Positions 50,373 to 59,898 are shown, counted from the first letter of the stretch. The stretch: DNA of 64,000 bases from Paraburkholderia ferrariae NBRC 106233 (GCF_000685035.1 NZ_BAYB01000019.1:1-64000), one strand, 5' to 3'. Translations and numbers: made by a program. Notes: a model not told the origin generated them from the sequence alone.

Positions 50373-51121
50373 CCGGCCACGAGCAACGTCGGAAACTCTA
50401 CACCCAATACCTGCGCTAGAAAGCCTCTAACTACACACATCGGCCATCGTCGACCCTACCGCTGTACCTATGCAAGTTCCAGCCTGCCTGGTCTTGTCGC
50501 CGTCATGCAGGCAGGACCGGCAGTGGCGGGCCTGGCACTATGTAGCGTACCGCCCACGCTGCAGATCGTCGGTGAGGCAGAAGACTTGCCTCCTATTGCC
50601 GATGTGGAAATCGGCCTGCTCCAACATCCCCACGCCACGGCTCCCGCTGCAAGCCGCCTCGCTAGCTTCCTGCGTCGCGAACTGATAGTGGGACGAGACA
50701 ACATGCTTGCCATGGGCCTCTAGCTGCTGCACAGAAAGTCCCCAGCAGCCATTGCCTCACGGATCACCGAGGACGCGTTTGCGGTGCGGTCGGCAAACCG
50801 TTCGAATGGTTCAGAACATCGCGGCTCAGGAAAGCGATGCCGCAAACGCGCCCCGATTGACGCACGGCTGCCGTTGCAATTCGGAGAACGGCAAGATGAG
50901 ACGCTGTTACACGGCTATCCCCTTCAACCGTGAATTCAAGAGCGACGGCACCCGTGGCGACACAAAGCGGATGTGTCCCACGATTCCTTCGCCGGCAGCA
51001 TCCTGCGAATTCCCGGGACCGTCGGAGACTGTTGCCAAAAGACAACATCCCCTGATATTGCCGCTCGTCGCGCTCATTGCTCCGATGCGGACGAAGCAAA
51101 TTGCACTCTGCGCTGCAAATT
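50373..51121. other. Gene-poor right end of the island
   Basis: About 750 bases with no intact gene. A LysR-type regulator fragment is readable at 50505-50684. The rest shows no domain, integrase or transposase remnant that I can recognise. Confidence 0.45.
50505..50684 (+). pseudogene. LysR-type regulator C-terminal fragment
   Basis: The plus frame reads AVAGLALCSVPPTLQIVG, then LPPIADVEIGLLQHPHATAPAASRLASFLRREL, which resembles the end of a LysR effector-binding domain (PPLPDVEI-LL-HP----AA--LA-FLRR). No helix-turn-helix or start remains. Confidence 0.45.
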
Positions 51122-51219
51122 AGTACATCGTTTAGTACATTAACGGCCGACCCAGAATTAAAACCATCGTATATTCAGTACGTTATGTGAAGTACGGTCG
51201 AAAGTACGGCCGGAAGTAC
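51122..51219. repeat. Six AGTAC repeats beside a degenerate tRNA end
   Basis: AGTAC occurs at 51122, 51134, 51177, 51191, 51203 and 51215, mostly spaced 12 bases apart; the last three sit in a 12-base near-tandem repeat. Such iterated short sites next to a tRNA 3' end look like integrase arm-type sites of an old attachment site. Confidence 0.5.
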
Positions 51220-51223
51220 GGCG

Positions 51224-51283
51224 CCTCTCCCGGGCGCCAGGATTCAGAAAAAGGTCAGCTTCGGCTGGCCTTTTTTCATTTCT
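51224..51283 (+). repeat. Degenerate tRNA-Leu 3' end with terminator (attR-like)
   Basis: CCTCTCCCGGGCGCCA (51224-51239) matches the last 16 bases of tRNA-Leu at 13 positions. The next 44 bases, including the terminator stem (GGTCAGC TTCG GCTGGCC) and TTTTTTCATTTCT, align with the sequence after the intact right tRNA (51514-51558). No upstream tRNA body is present. It looks like the displaced end of a tRNA gene left by integration. Confidence 0.6.
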
Positions 51284-51377
51284 GCCCCGCCTGCCCTGGG
51301 TGTACGAGAATTTCGCGCGCGATTCGGGCGACCAGGCGCAATCCGCTTCGGCTTTTGCGCAATCTTTTAAACATCTG

Positions 51378-51405
51378 TTGACAGCCTCCGCTGGGCCGCT
51401 ATAAT
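51378..51405 (+). promoter_or_regulatory. Promoter of the right tRNA-Leu
   Basis: TTGACA, 16-base spacer, TATAAT, 22 bases before the tRNA. Same boxes and spacing as the left copy, but the surrounding bases differ. Confidence 0.85.
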
Positions 51406-51426
51406 TGCGGTCTAGCTTGAAGACGT

Positions 51427-51513
51427 GCCCAGGTGGCGGAATTGGTAGACGCACCAGGTTCAGGTCCTGGCGGTGGCAACACTGTGGAGGTTCGAGTCCT
51501 CTCTTGGGCACCA
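51427..51513 (+). tRNA. tRNA-Leu (anticodon CAG), right copy
   Basis: This 87-base gene is identical to the left copy at 7088-7174, including the encoded CCA, while flanks differ. The pair forms a perfect direct repeat around 44 kb. Confidence 0.97.
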
Positions 51514-51520
51514 GGAATTT

Positions 51521-51552
51521 AAAAAAGGTCGGCATTTAGCCGGCCTTTTTTC
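51521..51552 (+). terminator. Rho-independent terminator of right tRNA-Leu
   Basis: AAAAAAGGTCGGC and GCCGGCCTTTTTT form a long stem with a T-tract, 8 bases after the tRNA. Confidence 0.9.
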
Positions 51553-51638
51553 ATTTCTCGTCTCGTTCAGAAAAGGTTGGACAGGACTCCAAAGAAACTG
51601 CGCAGCCAAACCCCGCCACGCACCCGCTCCCCGCCGCA

Positions 51639-53213
51639 CTACCACGCCGGCTCGCCGTCCGGCGTCGCCGCACCGATCTCCCCTGTCGCCAGCGCCAACG
51701 AAGCCGCCGCCGAAAGCGCGGCGCTATAGCTATCGGCGTACGCGTTCTGCGCGGCAATCAACTGGTTCTGCGCGAGCAGCGCATCGGTGATGGAGCCCAC
51801 GCCATGCCGGTACGCCGCGAACGCCGCGTCATAGGTCGTGTGCGCAGCCGCAACCAGCGCCTTTGCGGCGTCGTTCGAAGCCAGACTCGTGGAAAGCGCA
51901 TTCTGCGCCGCCACGACCTGCCGCACCGCCTCGTCCTTCGTGCGGGTCAACTGTGCGGAGGCACTGTCCGCATCGTTGCGCGCCTGCATGAGCACGGCAG
52001 AGCGCAACCCGCCGTCGTAGAGCGGAATCGTCACGCCGAGGAACACCGCGCCGCTGCGGCGGCTGCCGCTCAGGTTCACCGTGGCCGCCTGATCGCCTAC
52101 CGGGGGAATCGCGGTAATCGCCGTGGAGCCGGTGCCGTACGCAGCCGTCGCCGAGAGGAACACCTTCGGCATGAACGACGCCTGCGCGGCGCGAATCTTC
52201 GCCTGGTTTGCCTCTTCGAGCGCGTAGGCACCCTGCACGTCCGGGCGCCGCGCGATCGCATCGGCCACGATCTCGTCGACCGACTGGTGCAGCGCCGGCG
52301 ACAGCGTGCGCGGCGGCAACGGCGCGATCTCCGGCTTCGACAAGGGCGAAATGCCGAGCGCCGAAACGAGGCTCAGATAGCTGTCGCTCAACGCGCCATC
52401 CGCCTGCACTTTCACGAGATTCGCCTGGGCCTGGTTTTGCGTGGCCTGCGCGACTTCCACCACGGTGCCCACCCCGCGTGCGAACCGCGCACGCGCCGCA
52501 GCGAGAATGCCGTTCGCGTTATCGAGCGCCTGCTGGGCCGTTTGCTGACGTTCGCGCGCGGCCTAGTAGCCGTAGTACGAGACGCTCACGTCGTGAATCA
52601 CGCGCTGGTGAACCGCCGTGAACGCGACATTCGCCGCCAGCGAAAGCTGCGTGGCGGCGTCCACGCGCGCGCGCCGGCCGCCGAAATCGAACAGCAGCCA
52701 TTGCAGCGCGAGCACCGACACCGTGCCGTGGATGTCCGAACTAGTCGCCACGTTGCCGAGCAGCGTGGATGACGAACCGCTTGCCGCCTGGTAGCCGCCC
52801 ATCGCCGTCGCCGTGAGTTGCGGCAAATAGGCGGCCTTCGCGATGCCCGTGGCGAGCGCCGCATTGCGCGCATCGTTCCAGGCAATCCGCGTGAGCGGGT
52901 TCGACGATTCGGCAAGATCGATCAGTTCGGGCAACGTGTACGAATGGTTCGCGTCGAGGTTCGCCGCAGGTTCGATGGACGCCAGCGCGCTGCTGCGCGG
53001 CAACGTGTAGCCTGCGTTTGCGGTGCCGGCAGCGTTGCCCGGAGGCCCCGGGACGATGTTCCCCGCCGCGTCCGTCTGCGGCTGCCACGGACGGTCGGAT
53101 GCGGACGGCGCGAGATCGAGCGACGATGTCGCGCAGCCCGCGAGGCCGGCCGTGCCGGTGACGGCCAGCGTGATCCATGCGATCAGCCGGCACGTCGTTT
53201 CAAGGGCGCGCAT
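51639..53213 (-). pseudogene. NodT-family outer membrane efflux lipoprotein, interrupted by amber codon
   Basis: The full frame is 524 codons: lipoprotein signal (TGTAGLAGCATS), then two TolC-like repeats (ALQWLLFDFGGRRARVDAA, ARARFARGVGTVVEVAQA, VFLGVTIPLYDGGLRSAVL). It would be the outer-membrane channel of the efflux pump encoded upstream. An in-frame TAG at 52563-52565 stops translation after SVSYYGY, at about residue 216; the frame resumes without shift with AARERQQTAQQAL, where relatives have Glu at the stop position (GAG to TAG). Either a recent nonsense mutation, a sequencing error or suppression. The start at 53213 overlaps the FUSC gene by 14 bases. Confidence 0.85.
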
Positions 53214-55269
53214 CGATCGTCGTCTCCTGAGGTTGGGCTGCACGCGCAGCGATGGCGATCTTGCCGAATCGGACATCGATCACCGCGTCGATCATGTTCG
53301 CAAGCGCGCTCACTTCGGAATCCTTACCATGAGCTGCTGCCTCTTCAACAGTTGGCGCGATGCCATCCTTGGCCGCCGAAACGGGAAAGAGCCTCAGGTC
53401 CGCATCCGCGCGCGCGTCCTCGCTGCGCTCCATGCGCCGCGCGACTTCGCCCAGCCGTGCATCGGCCACCGCGCCTGCGCGGCCGGCAGAAAGAAAAAGC
53501 GGCCCTTCCAGCGCGCCGAGTTCGGCCAGCACGCGCTGCCGGCTCGCGATCCACGCAGGCGCGGGACGCACCCACGAAGGCTCGTAGTGGATCATGCCCA
53601 GGTCCTGCTGCAGCCCGCCATACTGAGCGAGCGCGCCTGCCGCAAGCGCGCGGCGCGCACCGGAATCGGCCACGCGCGCTATCCGCGCCCACTGCGCGAC
53701 GAGCGCCGCGAGCGCCGTATCGATGCGCTTCGCGATACTGACCGGCCATACGCGTGTAAACACGATGTACGCCACCGTGTTGCCAATCAGTATCCCGATT
53801 GCGCGATCCCGTGCAATCGTCAGATCGAACGCGGGAGCGGCGCCCTGGATCACGCAAAGGAAGAACGCGAACGAGATCTGAAAACCCACATACGAAATGC
53901 GCGGCGAGCCGACCGCAACCCACCCCGAAAGCCACGCCCCCACGAACACCAGGGCCATCAGTTCGCCGACGGAAGTCAGCGCAGGAGTCACGAATACGAT
54001 AGCCGCTGTGCCGAACGCCGCGCCTATGAGGCAGCCCGCAATCCGCAGCGCGAGCTTTTCGACCGACTCCGCCGTCGTGCCGAGCGACACCAGATAACAG
54101 GTGAGAAAACACGTGTGAATGCTCTGCCAGTCGAGTTGCTGATACAGCAGATAGCAGAACATCGCGGCCACCGTGGTCTTTAGCGCATAGCGAACGTGTT
54201 CGGGATTGGTGAACGCGTCCGCATTGAAGAAGCCGCTATGCGCGGGTGCGGGGTCCACGGGCGCGGGCGGCGCTGCTTCCGAAGGCGGCACCGCGAAGCC
54301 TTCCAGCGCCGCGCGCAAATCGGCGAGCACGAGCGCGGCAAGCGGCGGCAGCGTGGACGCCCGAGGCAGGTCGCGTACATCGACCGCTACCTCTACGGGG
54401 TAGCCGCCGGTGTCGAGCATCGTAGCCATCTCTTCCAGCATCGCGGCAAGGTGCGCCGTGCAGGCGGCGGGTAGCCGGGCAGCGGGTTCGCTGCCGGCCA
54501 GATCCGCAGCGAGCAGGATGGCCGTGGAAGACGCTGTCGCCTGACGCAGCGCCGCGAAATCGGCGGCGGTCGCCGTGCCTTCGAGTTTCGCAAACTTGAG
54601 CCACGCGAGGATCTGGTGGTCGCCCTCGCGCACGCACGCGTCGAATTCGGCGCGCCCGGCATCGGTTGCGGTATCCGTCAAGCGGCGCGCGGCGAGCCTC
54701 AGCCGCTTCGCGAGTTGCGCGCAAGCGAGCCGCCGCGGCGACGGCGCGAGCACGAGATTCACGACGATCGCCACACCGATCGGAATCGCGACGAAAAGCC
54801 AGGCGTACAGGAGGCCGCGTGTAGCGGCCTCGCCGATCGGCGCGAGGCCCAGTTCGTCGAGACCATAGCCCACGATCATGGCCACGATCGCCCCCACGGG
54901 CCGCAGCTTGCTTGCGGACGTAACGAATAGCAGTCCGAACGACAGCGCCGCCATGCATCCCACGCGCAGCGCCGACACGTCGATGCAGAAAATCGCGAAG
55001 ACCATGACGATGCCGATAATCACCGTCACGAGCAGCAACAGCACGACCGAGGTCACGATGCTCGTCACGCGGTCGGGCTTGTTGAAGAAGAACACGAGAT
55101 AGGCCGAAAGCGCGGCCTCTGGAGTGCCATACGCGCTCGTGATGAGCGTCGTCAGCGCGCACATCAACGCAATGCGCGTGACGAACGAGGCGCGCCCCGG
55201 AAACGGTGCGAGAAGCTGCGCGATCTCCCGCAGGCCGGGCGCGCGAACGTCACCGGCAAGACTGGCCAT
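53200..55269 (-). CDS. FUSC family transporter (aromatic acid exporter-like)
   Basis: A 689-aa inner-membrane protein with two sets of about six transmembrane helices (residues 30-185 and 355-510) separated by cytosolic helical regions, the layout of FUSC/AaeB (PET family) exporters. The second block IHTCFLTCYLVSLGTTAESVEKLALRIAGCLIG is characteristic. It would pump aromatic carboxylates or other hydrophobic acids together with the HlyD-like and NodT-like partners. The start overlaps the HlyD-like gene by 20 bases and the stop overlaps the NodT start, so the operon is compact. Confidence 0.9.
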   Translation of the reverse strand: MASLAGDVRAPGLREIAQLLAPFPGRASFVTRIALMCALTTLITSAYGTPEAALSAYLVFFFNKPDRVTSIVTSVVLLLLVTVIIGIVMVFAIFCIDVSALRVGCMAALSFGLLFVTSASKLRPVGAIVAMIVGYGLDELGLAPIGEAATRGLLYAWLFVAIPIGVAIVVNLVLAPSPRRLACAQLAKRLRLAARRLTDTATDAGRAEFDACVREGDHQILAWLKFAKLEGTATAADFAALRQATASSTAILLAADLAGSEPAARLPAACTAHLAAMLEEMATMLDTGGYPVEVAVDVRDLPRASTLPPLAALVLADLRAALEGFAVPPSEAAPPAPVDPAPAHSGFFNADAFTNPEHVRYALKTTVAAMFCYLLYQQLDWQSIHTCFLTCYLVSLGTTAESVEKLALRIAGCLIGAAFGTAAIVFVTPALTSVGELMALVFVGAWLSGWVAVGSPRISYVGFQISFAFFLCVIQGAAPAFDLTIARDRAIGILIGNTVAYIVFTRVWPVSIAKRIDTALAALVAQWARIARVADSGARRALAAGALAQYGGLQQDLGMIHYEPSWVRPAPAWIASRQRVLAELGALEGPLFLSAGRAGAVADARLGEVARRMERSEDARADADLRLFPVSAAKDGIAPTVEEAAAHGKDSEVSALANMIDAVIDVRFGKIAIAARAAQPQETTIDARP

Positions 55270-56302
55270 GCCGGACCTCGACGATCGCGCTTGCGCCCAC
55301 CCGCACCAGCTTCGCCGCCGGCGCGTCGATGCGCACCCGAACCGGAAAGCGCTGCGAAACCCGCACCCAGTTCACCGACTGCTGCACATAGGGCAAACCG
55401 TGCGGCACGTTGATGCGGTCCGTGTCCGCTATGCCGGCGCCAATACCGATCACCTTGCCCTGCATCGGATGCGTGCGGTCGATCATCGAGTACACGGTCG
55501 CGCAATCCCCCACGTCGATGGCGCCGAGTGCCGTCTCGCGGAAATTCGCCACGGCGAACCATTCGCCCGCGTGGATCAGCGTGAAGATGGACTGGTTCGG
55601 TGCGACCGTCTCCCCGGCGAGAACCGAGAGACCCGTCACGTAGCCGTCGAACGGCGCACGCACGACGGTATCGTCGAGCAGATGCCGGGCGATCGCCAGC
55701 GCGGCCTCGCGCGCATGCAAAGTGGCGATGGCGTCGGCGTCGTCGCCGATCGTCTGTGCCGACGCGCGCTGCTGCTCCTGCGCCTGGGCGAGCGACACGT
55801 TCGCGTCGCGCTGCGCAACGACCGCCTGGTCGAACTGTTGCGCGGACACATAACCCTGCGCCGCAAGCGGACGCAGCCGCTCGACGCTGCGTGTCGCGAG
55901 GTCGTAGTTGTGCGTGGCCCGGCGCGTCTGGTCGGCAGCGACTGCCGCGTTCGAGGTTTCGCCGATCAGCGTGCGGTGACGCGTGGCCAGCGCCGCGCGG
56001 GCCAGTTCGACATCGGCCTGCGCCTGCGCCACGGCGAGCCGGTATGAGGTGGGATCGATTTCGAACAGTACGTCGCCCTTCGCGACCCGCTGGTTCTCTT
56101 CCACGGCTACCCGCACGATCCGGCCGCCGACGGGCGACGCGACGTGCACCACATCCGCGTCGATGCTCGCGTCGTCCGTGGACGGAAAGCGCGTCGAGCG
56201 ATCGTAGGCGTACCACAAGGCCGCGGCGCCGAGCAGAACGATGACGGCTGCAATGACGCGGCCCTTCCAGGCAGGTTTGGCATTCACGCCGGCAAGTTTC
56301 AT
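55250..56302 (-). CDS. HlyD/EmrA-family periplasmic adaptor
   Basis: A 350-aa membrane fusion protein: one N-terminal transmembrane helix (about residues 14-32), a biotinyl-lipoyl-like half (VASPVGGRIVRVAVEENQRVAKGDVLFEIDP), a long coiled-coil hairpin (about 85-215), the returning lipoyl half (VRAPFDGYVTGLSVLAGETV) and beta-barrel. It connects the FUSC transporter to the outer-membrane channel. The ATG at 56302 (MKLAGVNAKPAW) is followed by the membrane helix. The YtcA-like gene ends one base before. Confidence 0.92.
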   Translation of the reverse strand: MKLAGVNAKPAWKGRVIAAVIVLLGAAALWYAYDRSTRFPSTDDASIDADVVHVASPVGGRIVRVAVEENQRVAKGDVLFEIDPTSYRLAVAQAQADVELARAALATRHRTLIGETSNAAVAADQTRRATHNYDLATRSVERLRPLAAQGYVSAQQFDQAVVAQRDANVSLAQAQEQQRASAQTIGDDADAIATLHAREAALAIARHLLDDTVVRAPFDGYVTGLSVLAGETVAPNQSIFTLIHAGEWFAVANFRETALGAIDVGDCATVYSMIDRTHPMQGKVIGIGAGIADTDRINVPHGLPYVQQSVNWVRVSQRFPVRVRIDAPAAKLVRVGASAIVEVRHGQSCR

Positions 56303-56303
56303 C

Positions 56304-56591
56304 TTAGAGTTGCCCCGTTCCTGACAACCAGACGAGCACCCCGACGACGACACCGATCGCGGTGCAGACAGAAAGCTGGTAAGGCACCGCCCTGACCCAG
56401 CCGGTTGCGACAAAGACGCGATGAGCGACGACGGCGCCCGCGATGCCGGTCACGGAACTCAGCAGCCAGAACGGAAAGTACGCGCCGAACAGCGCGAAGG
56501 AGGGAGCGCCCCGGGTAGCGCAGCCCGTAAGCGGCATGAAGGCCAGAGGTGAGCATGCGGCGGCGAATCTGGACCCTGTGCGTTGTTTCAT
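56304..56591 (-). CDS. YtcA-family small membrane lipoprotein
   Basis: A 95-aa protein with a lipobox-like start (MPLTGCATRGAPSF) and two transmembrane helices (about 33-55 and 70-90). APSFALFGAYFPFWLLSSV is the YtcA pattern, a small component that accompanies FUSC/HlyD exporters. It is the first gene of the ytcA-hlyD-FUSC-nodT operon. Upstream in-frame starts exist; 56591 gives the shortest sensible signal sequence. Confidence 0.78.
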   Translation of the reverse strand: MKQRTGSRFAAACSPLAFMPLTGCATRGAPSFALFGAYFPFWLLSSVTGIAGAVVAHRVFVATGWVRAVPYQLSVCTAIGVVVGVLVWLSGTGQL

Positions 56592-56841
56592 CGCTTTCGT
56601 GACTGGAACAAAGACTGGTATCGCACCGGCAAGAACAGCCCGTGCGTGCGCCGACGGGTTGCCCTTCCACCTTTTACTTTTGCCGTCTTTCGGCCGCTCA
56701 CCGCTCAACGCTGACCGCCCGGCGCCCACGGTCCGCTGGCGCCATGCCCGGAGCTGACCGCGTGCCCTCCCTCCCCGGCAAGGCACACCATCATAGCGCG
56801 GATCGCGGCACGACCGGCTGCGTACTGTCCGGCACCGGCGA

Positions 56842-56990
56842 TCAATGGGTTTCCTGCCCTGCCGCCTGCAGAATCAGGTTCGCGACTTCCTGGGGATGCG
56901 AGATCAACGAGACATGGCTCGCCGGGATCTCGATCGTATGGGTTCCCATGCGACTCGCCATGAAGCGTTCGAGATCGGGGTGGATGGGAT
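56842..56990 (-). pseudogene. Alpha/beta hydrolase C-terminal fragment
   Basis: The minus frame reads HPDLERFMASRMGTHTIEIP, then ASHVSLISHPQEVANLILQAA, the last strand-helix of alpha/beta hydrolases with the catalytic histidine (SHVSLISHP). The nucleophile and core are absent, so it is a remnant of roughly 50 codons. Confidence 0.65.
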
Positions 56991-57048
56991 GATGTGGATA
57001 CGCACCCGCCGCCATCACCCGGAGCAACCTGGCGGCCGAACTGGACTA

Positions 57049-57081
57049 AAGTTCTCGCGGCCCGCAGCGCCGCGAGAACTT
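57049..57081 (-). terminator. 12-bp hairpin after the oxlT-like gene
   Basis: AAGTTCTCGCGG and its exact complement flank a 9-base loop, 47 bases past the stop at 57128. It ends the oxalate operon; there is only a short T-run. Confidence 0.65.
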
Positions 57082-57127
57082 GCAGTTGTACTGCGCAGCG
57101 GTATCCGTGGCGGAACCGCTGCCGCGC

Positions 57128-58453
57128 CTATTCGTGCGACCCCAGCGGCGAAGGCGTAAACACGCTTTCCGGCACCGCTGCCGGTGCGGCCGACTGGAAA
57201 ATCCAGCGCCGCCGCATCGGTTGCAGGATCAGCTTTGCGCTCAAACCGGCTAGCATCGCCACGCAGGCCGCGAAGTCGAACACGGTGTTCCAGCCGCCAT
57301 GCACCGAAAGCAGCGTGGCAACAGGAACAAGCATGGCCGCCGTGCCCTTCGCGGTATAGAGCGTGCCCGCATTGCCGGCCGCATAGCGGGCGCCGAAGGT
57401 ATCGGCGCAGGTGGCCGGAAAGTTCGAGAAGATGTCGCCGTAGAAGAGGAAGACGAGACCGGAAAACAGCATGAAGAGCCACGGATCGTGGCCAAACGTG
57501 CGCAGACCGAGCAGCGCGAGCCCTTCGCCCAGGAACGTCATGAACATGGTGTTCTCGCGGCCGATGCGATCCGAAATGAACCCGCATAGCGGCCGCGTGA
57601 AGCCGTTGCAGAGGTTGTTGATCGAGAGCGTCATCGTGAGCAGGGGCAGCGTGACGCTCACGAGCGTCACCGGCATCGAGGCGAACCCGTAAGCCTTGGC
57701 AATCGGTCCGATCTGCGCGGTGGCGATGATGCCGCCCGAGGCCACGCACACGAACATCGCGTACATCACCCAGAAGATCGGCGCGCGCACCATCTGCCGC
57801 GTGGTGTAGTCGGTCTTCGTCGCCACCACGCGCCGGATGCCGGCCGCGTGCGCGGGCGGCTTCGGCCGCACCATCAGCGTAGCGAGCGCCATGATGAACA
57901 CACCCTGCAGGAGTCCGAAGAATACGAACGCGTGCTCGTAGCCGGCGTGCTGAATCATGTTCGAGATCGGGATCACGGTGAGCGCCGCGCCCGCGCCGAA
58001 GCCCGCGGCGGTCATGCCCGCCGCGAGGCCGCGCTTGTCCGGAAACCATTTGAGCGCCGTGCCCACGCAGGTGCCATAGACGCAGCCCGCCCCAATGCCG
58101 GAAATCACGGCCGCGACGTAAAGCACCGGCAGCACGGGTGCCCAGGCGTCGAGCACCCAGCCCAGCGCGACGCAGCATGCGCCGCCCATCACCACCGGAC
58201 GCGGACCGAAGCGGTCCACGAGCCAGCCTTCCACGGGCACGAGCCACGTTTCGGTGACGATGAATATCGAAAACGCAAGCTGGATCGCCGCCTGGCCCCA
58301 GTGGTGGCGGGCGTCCATCGGGACGACGAACAGCGTCCACGCGTACTGCAGATTTGCGACCAGCCCCATGCAGGCGATGCCCGCCACGAGCTGGACCCAG
58401 CGGTTGTGCCGCCGCGCCGTATACACGGCGTCGATGCGATCGGTGTGTGCCAC
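57128..58453 (-). CDS. Oxalate/formate antiporter-like MFS transporter
   Basis: A 441-aa MFS protein with 12 helices, resembling OxlT: RWVQLVAGIACMGLVANLQYAWTLFV at the start, GWLVDRFGPRPVVMGG after helix 2 and GFISDRIGRENTMF after helix 8. In Oxalobacter OxlT exchanges oxalate for formate; the adjacent frc and oxc genes make the same substrate likely. The GTG at 58453 has GGAGA upstream; an in-frame ATG at 58468 has no ribosome site. It lies 41 bases after pntB. Confidence 0.87.
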   Translation of the reverse strand: MAHTDRIDAVYTARRHNRWVQLVAGIACMGLVANLQYAWTLFVVPMDARHHWGQAAIQLAFSIFIVTETWLVPVEGWLVDRFGPRPVVMGGACCVALGWVLDAWAPVLPVLYVAAVISGIGAGCVYGTCVGTALKWFPDKRGLAAGMTAAGFGAGAALTVIPISNMIQHAGYEHAFVFFGLLQGVFIMALATLMVRPKPPAHAAGIRRVVATKTDYTTRQMVRAPIFWVMYAMFVCVASGGIIATAQIGPIAKAYGFASMPVTLVSVTLPLLTMTLSINNLCNGFTRPLCGFISDRIGRENTMFMTFLGEGLALLGLRTFGHDPWLFMLFSGLVFLFYGDIFSNFPATCADTFGARYAAGNAGTLYTAKGTAAMLVPVATLLSVHGGWNTVFDFAACVAMLAGLSAKLILQPMRRRWIFQSAAPAAVPESVFTPSPLGSHE

Positions 58454-58494
58454 GTTGTCTCTCTCCATTCGTTGAATGCCTGCACCCGCTCGCG

Positions 58495-59886
58495 CTAGGC
58501 GGCCTCGATATGTCTGAGCAGTGCGTCTACGCTGCCCTTCGCGTCGCCGAACAACATTCGCGTGTTGTCCTTGTAGAACAGCGGGTTGTCCACACCGGCG
58601 TAACCGGTTGCCATGCTGCGTTTGGATACGACCACGGTGCGCGCCTTCCACACCTCCAGAACCGGCATGCCCGCTATCGGACTCGATGCGTCCTCCTGCG
58701 CGCCCGGATTCACGATGTCGTTCGCGCCGATCACGAGCACGACGTCCGTATTCGTGAAGTCCTCATTGATCTCGTCCATTTCCAGCACGATGTCGTAAGG
58801 CACCTTGGCCTCGGCGAGCAACACATTCATGTGCCCCGGCAGGCGCCCTGCCACAGGATGAATGCCGAAACGCACGCGTATGCCAAGCGAGCGCAGCCGG
58901 CGCGTGATCTCGCTGATCGTTCCCTGCGCCTGCGCGACAGCCATGCCGTAACCCGGCACGATCACCACCTCCGAAGCGTCGCGCAGCAGTGCGCCCACTT
59001 CGTCCACGGTGGTCGCGACCACTTCCCCCTCGGGTGCGGCACCGGATGTCGCCGCGACCGTGCCGAAGCCGCCAAGAATCACGGAGACAAAGCTGCGGTT
59101 CATCGCACGGCACATGATGTAGCTGAGAATCGCCCCGCTCGAGCCCACGAGCGCCCCCGTGGTCACGAGAAGGTCGTTGTCGAGCATGAAGCCTGTGGCC
59201 GCCGCCGCCCAACCCGAATAGCTGTTGAGCATCGAGACGACCACGGGCATATCGGCGCCGCCGATCGCCATGACGAGGTGCACGCCCAGCGCCGCCGCCA
59301 GCACGCACATGACGAGCAGTGCGTAGAGGCCATCTCCGGCGGCTGGGCTGCTCACGAAGCGGTAGCCCAGCGCGATGCACGCCGCCAGCACGACGGCATT
59401 GAGCAGATGCCGTGCGGGCAGCACGAGCGGCTTGCCGCTCAGCGTGCCTTGCAGCTTCAGGAAAGCGACAATCGAACCGCTAAAGGTCACCGTGCCGATA
59501 AACGCGCCGACATAGATTTCCGTATCGTGAATCGCCTGCTCGACCGGATTTGCCGCAACCGTCCCGGACATATAATTCGCTATGCTTATCAATGTCGCGG
59601 CAAGACCGACAAAGCTATGCAGTACCGCGACCAGCTGCGGCATCTGCGTCATCTCCACGCGTTTGGCCAGCGTGGCACCGATCCCGCCGCCCGCCACCGC
59701 CGCGATCAGCGCAATCTGCAGGCCCGCGCCGGCCGTCACAAGCAAGGTGGCCAACACGGCTAGACCCATGCCAAGGACACCGTATAAATTACCGCGCCTT
59801 GCGCTCGCCGGGTGGCTGAGGCCGCGCAGGCTCAGGATGAAGAGCGTGGCCGCACCGAGCCACGCCATGTTTCCGATTCCGTTCAT
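58495..59886 (-). CDS. pntB: NAD(P) transhydrogenase subunit beta
   Basis: A 463-aa subunit, same length as E. coli PntB (462). About nine transmembrane helices occupy residues 1-265 and the NADP(H)-binding domain III follows, with VIVPGYGMAVAQAQ, GRLPGHMNVLLAEA and IGANDIVNPGAQEDASSPIAGMPVLEVWKA. Together with PntA it uses the proton gradient to reduce NADP+ with NADH. It lies 12 bases after pntA. Oxalate catabolism yields NADH from formate, so coupling to NADPH supply makes sense. Confidence 0.97.
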   Translation of the reverse strand: MNGIGNMAWLGAATLFILSLRGLSHPASARRGNLYGVLGMGLAVLATLLVTAGAGLQIALIAAVAGGGIGATLAKRVEMTQMPQLVAVLHSFVGLAATLISIANYMSGTVAANPVEQAIHDTEIYVGAFIGTVTFSGSIVAFLKLQGTLSGKPLVLPARHLLNAVVLAACIALGYRFVSSPAAGDGLYALLVMCVLAAALGVHLVMAIGGADMPVVVSMLNSYSGWAAAATGFMLDNDLLVTTGALVGSSGAILSYIMCRAMNRSFVSVILGGFGTVAATSGAAPEGEVVATTVDEVGALLRDASEVVIVPGYGMAVAQAQGTISEITRRLRSLGIRVRFGIHPVAGRLPGHMNVLLAEAKVPYDIVLEMDEINEDFTNTDVVLVIGANDIVNPGAQEDASSPIAGMPVLEVWKARTVVVSKRSMATGYAGVDNPLFYKDNTRMLFGDAKGSVDALLRHIEAA

Positions 59887-59898
59887 CGTGACGTCTCC

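Larger units (their letters stand above)
56592..57127. other. Intergenic region with hydrolase relic and terminator
   Basis: This 536-base gap separates the efflux operon from the oxalate operon, both on the minus strand. It contains an alpha/beta hydrolase fragment and the oxalate operon terminator hairpin; the rest should hold the efflux promoter. Confidence 0.5.

Noticed and set aside
50373..51430. Integrase or transposase gene at the right end of the island
   Set aside because: I looked for tyrosine-recombinase motifs and DDE remnants in both strands and saw none.
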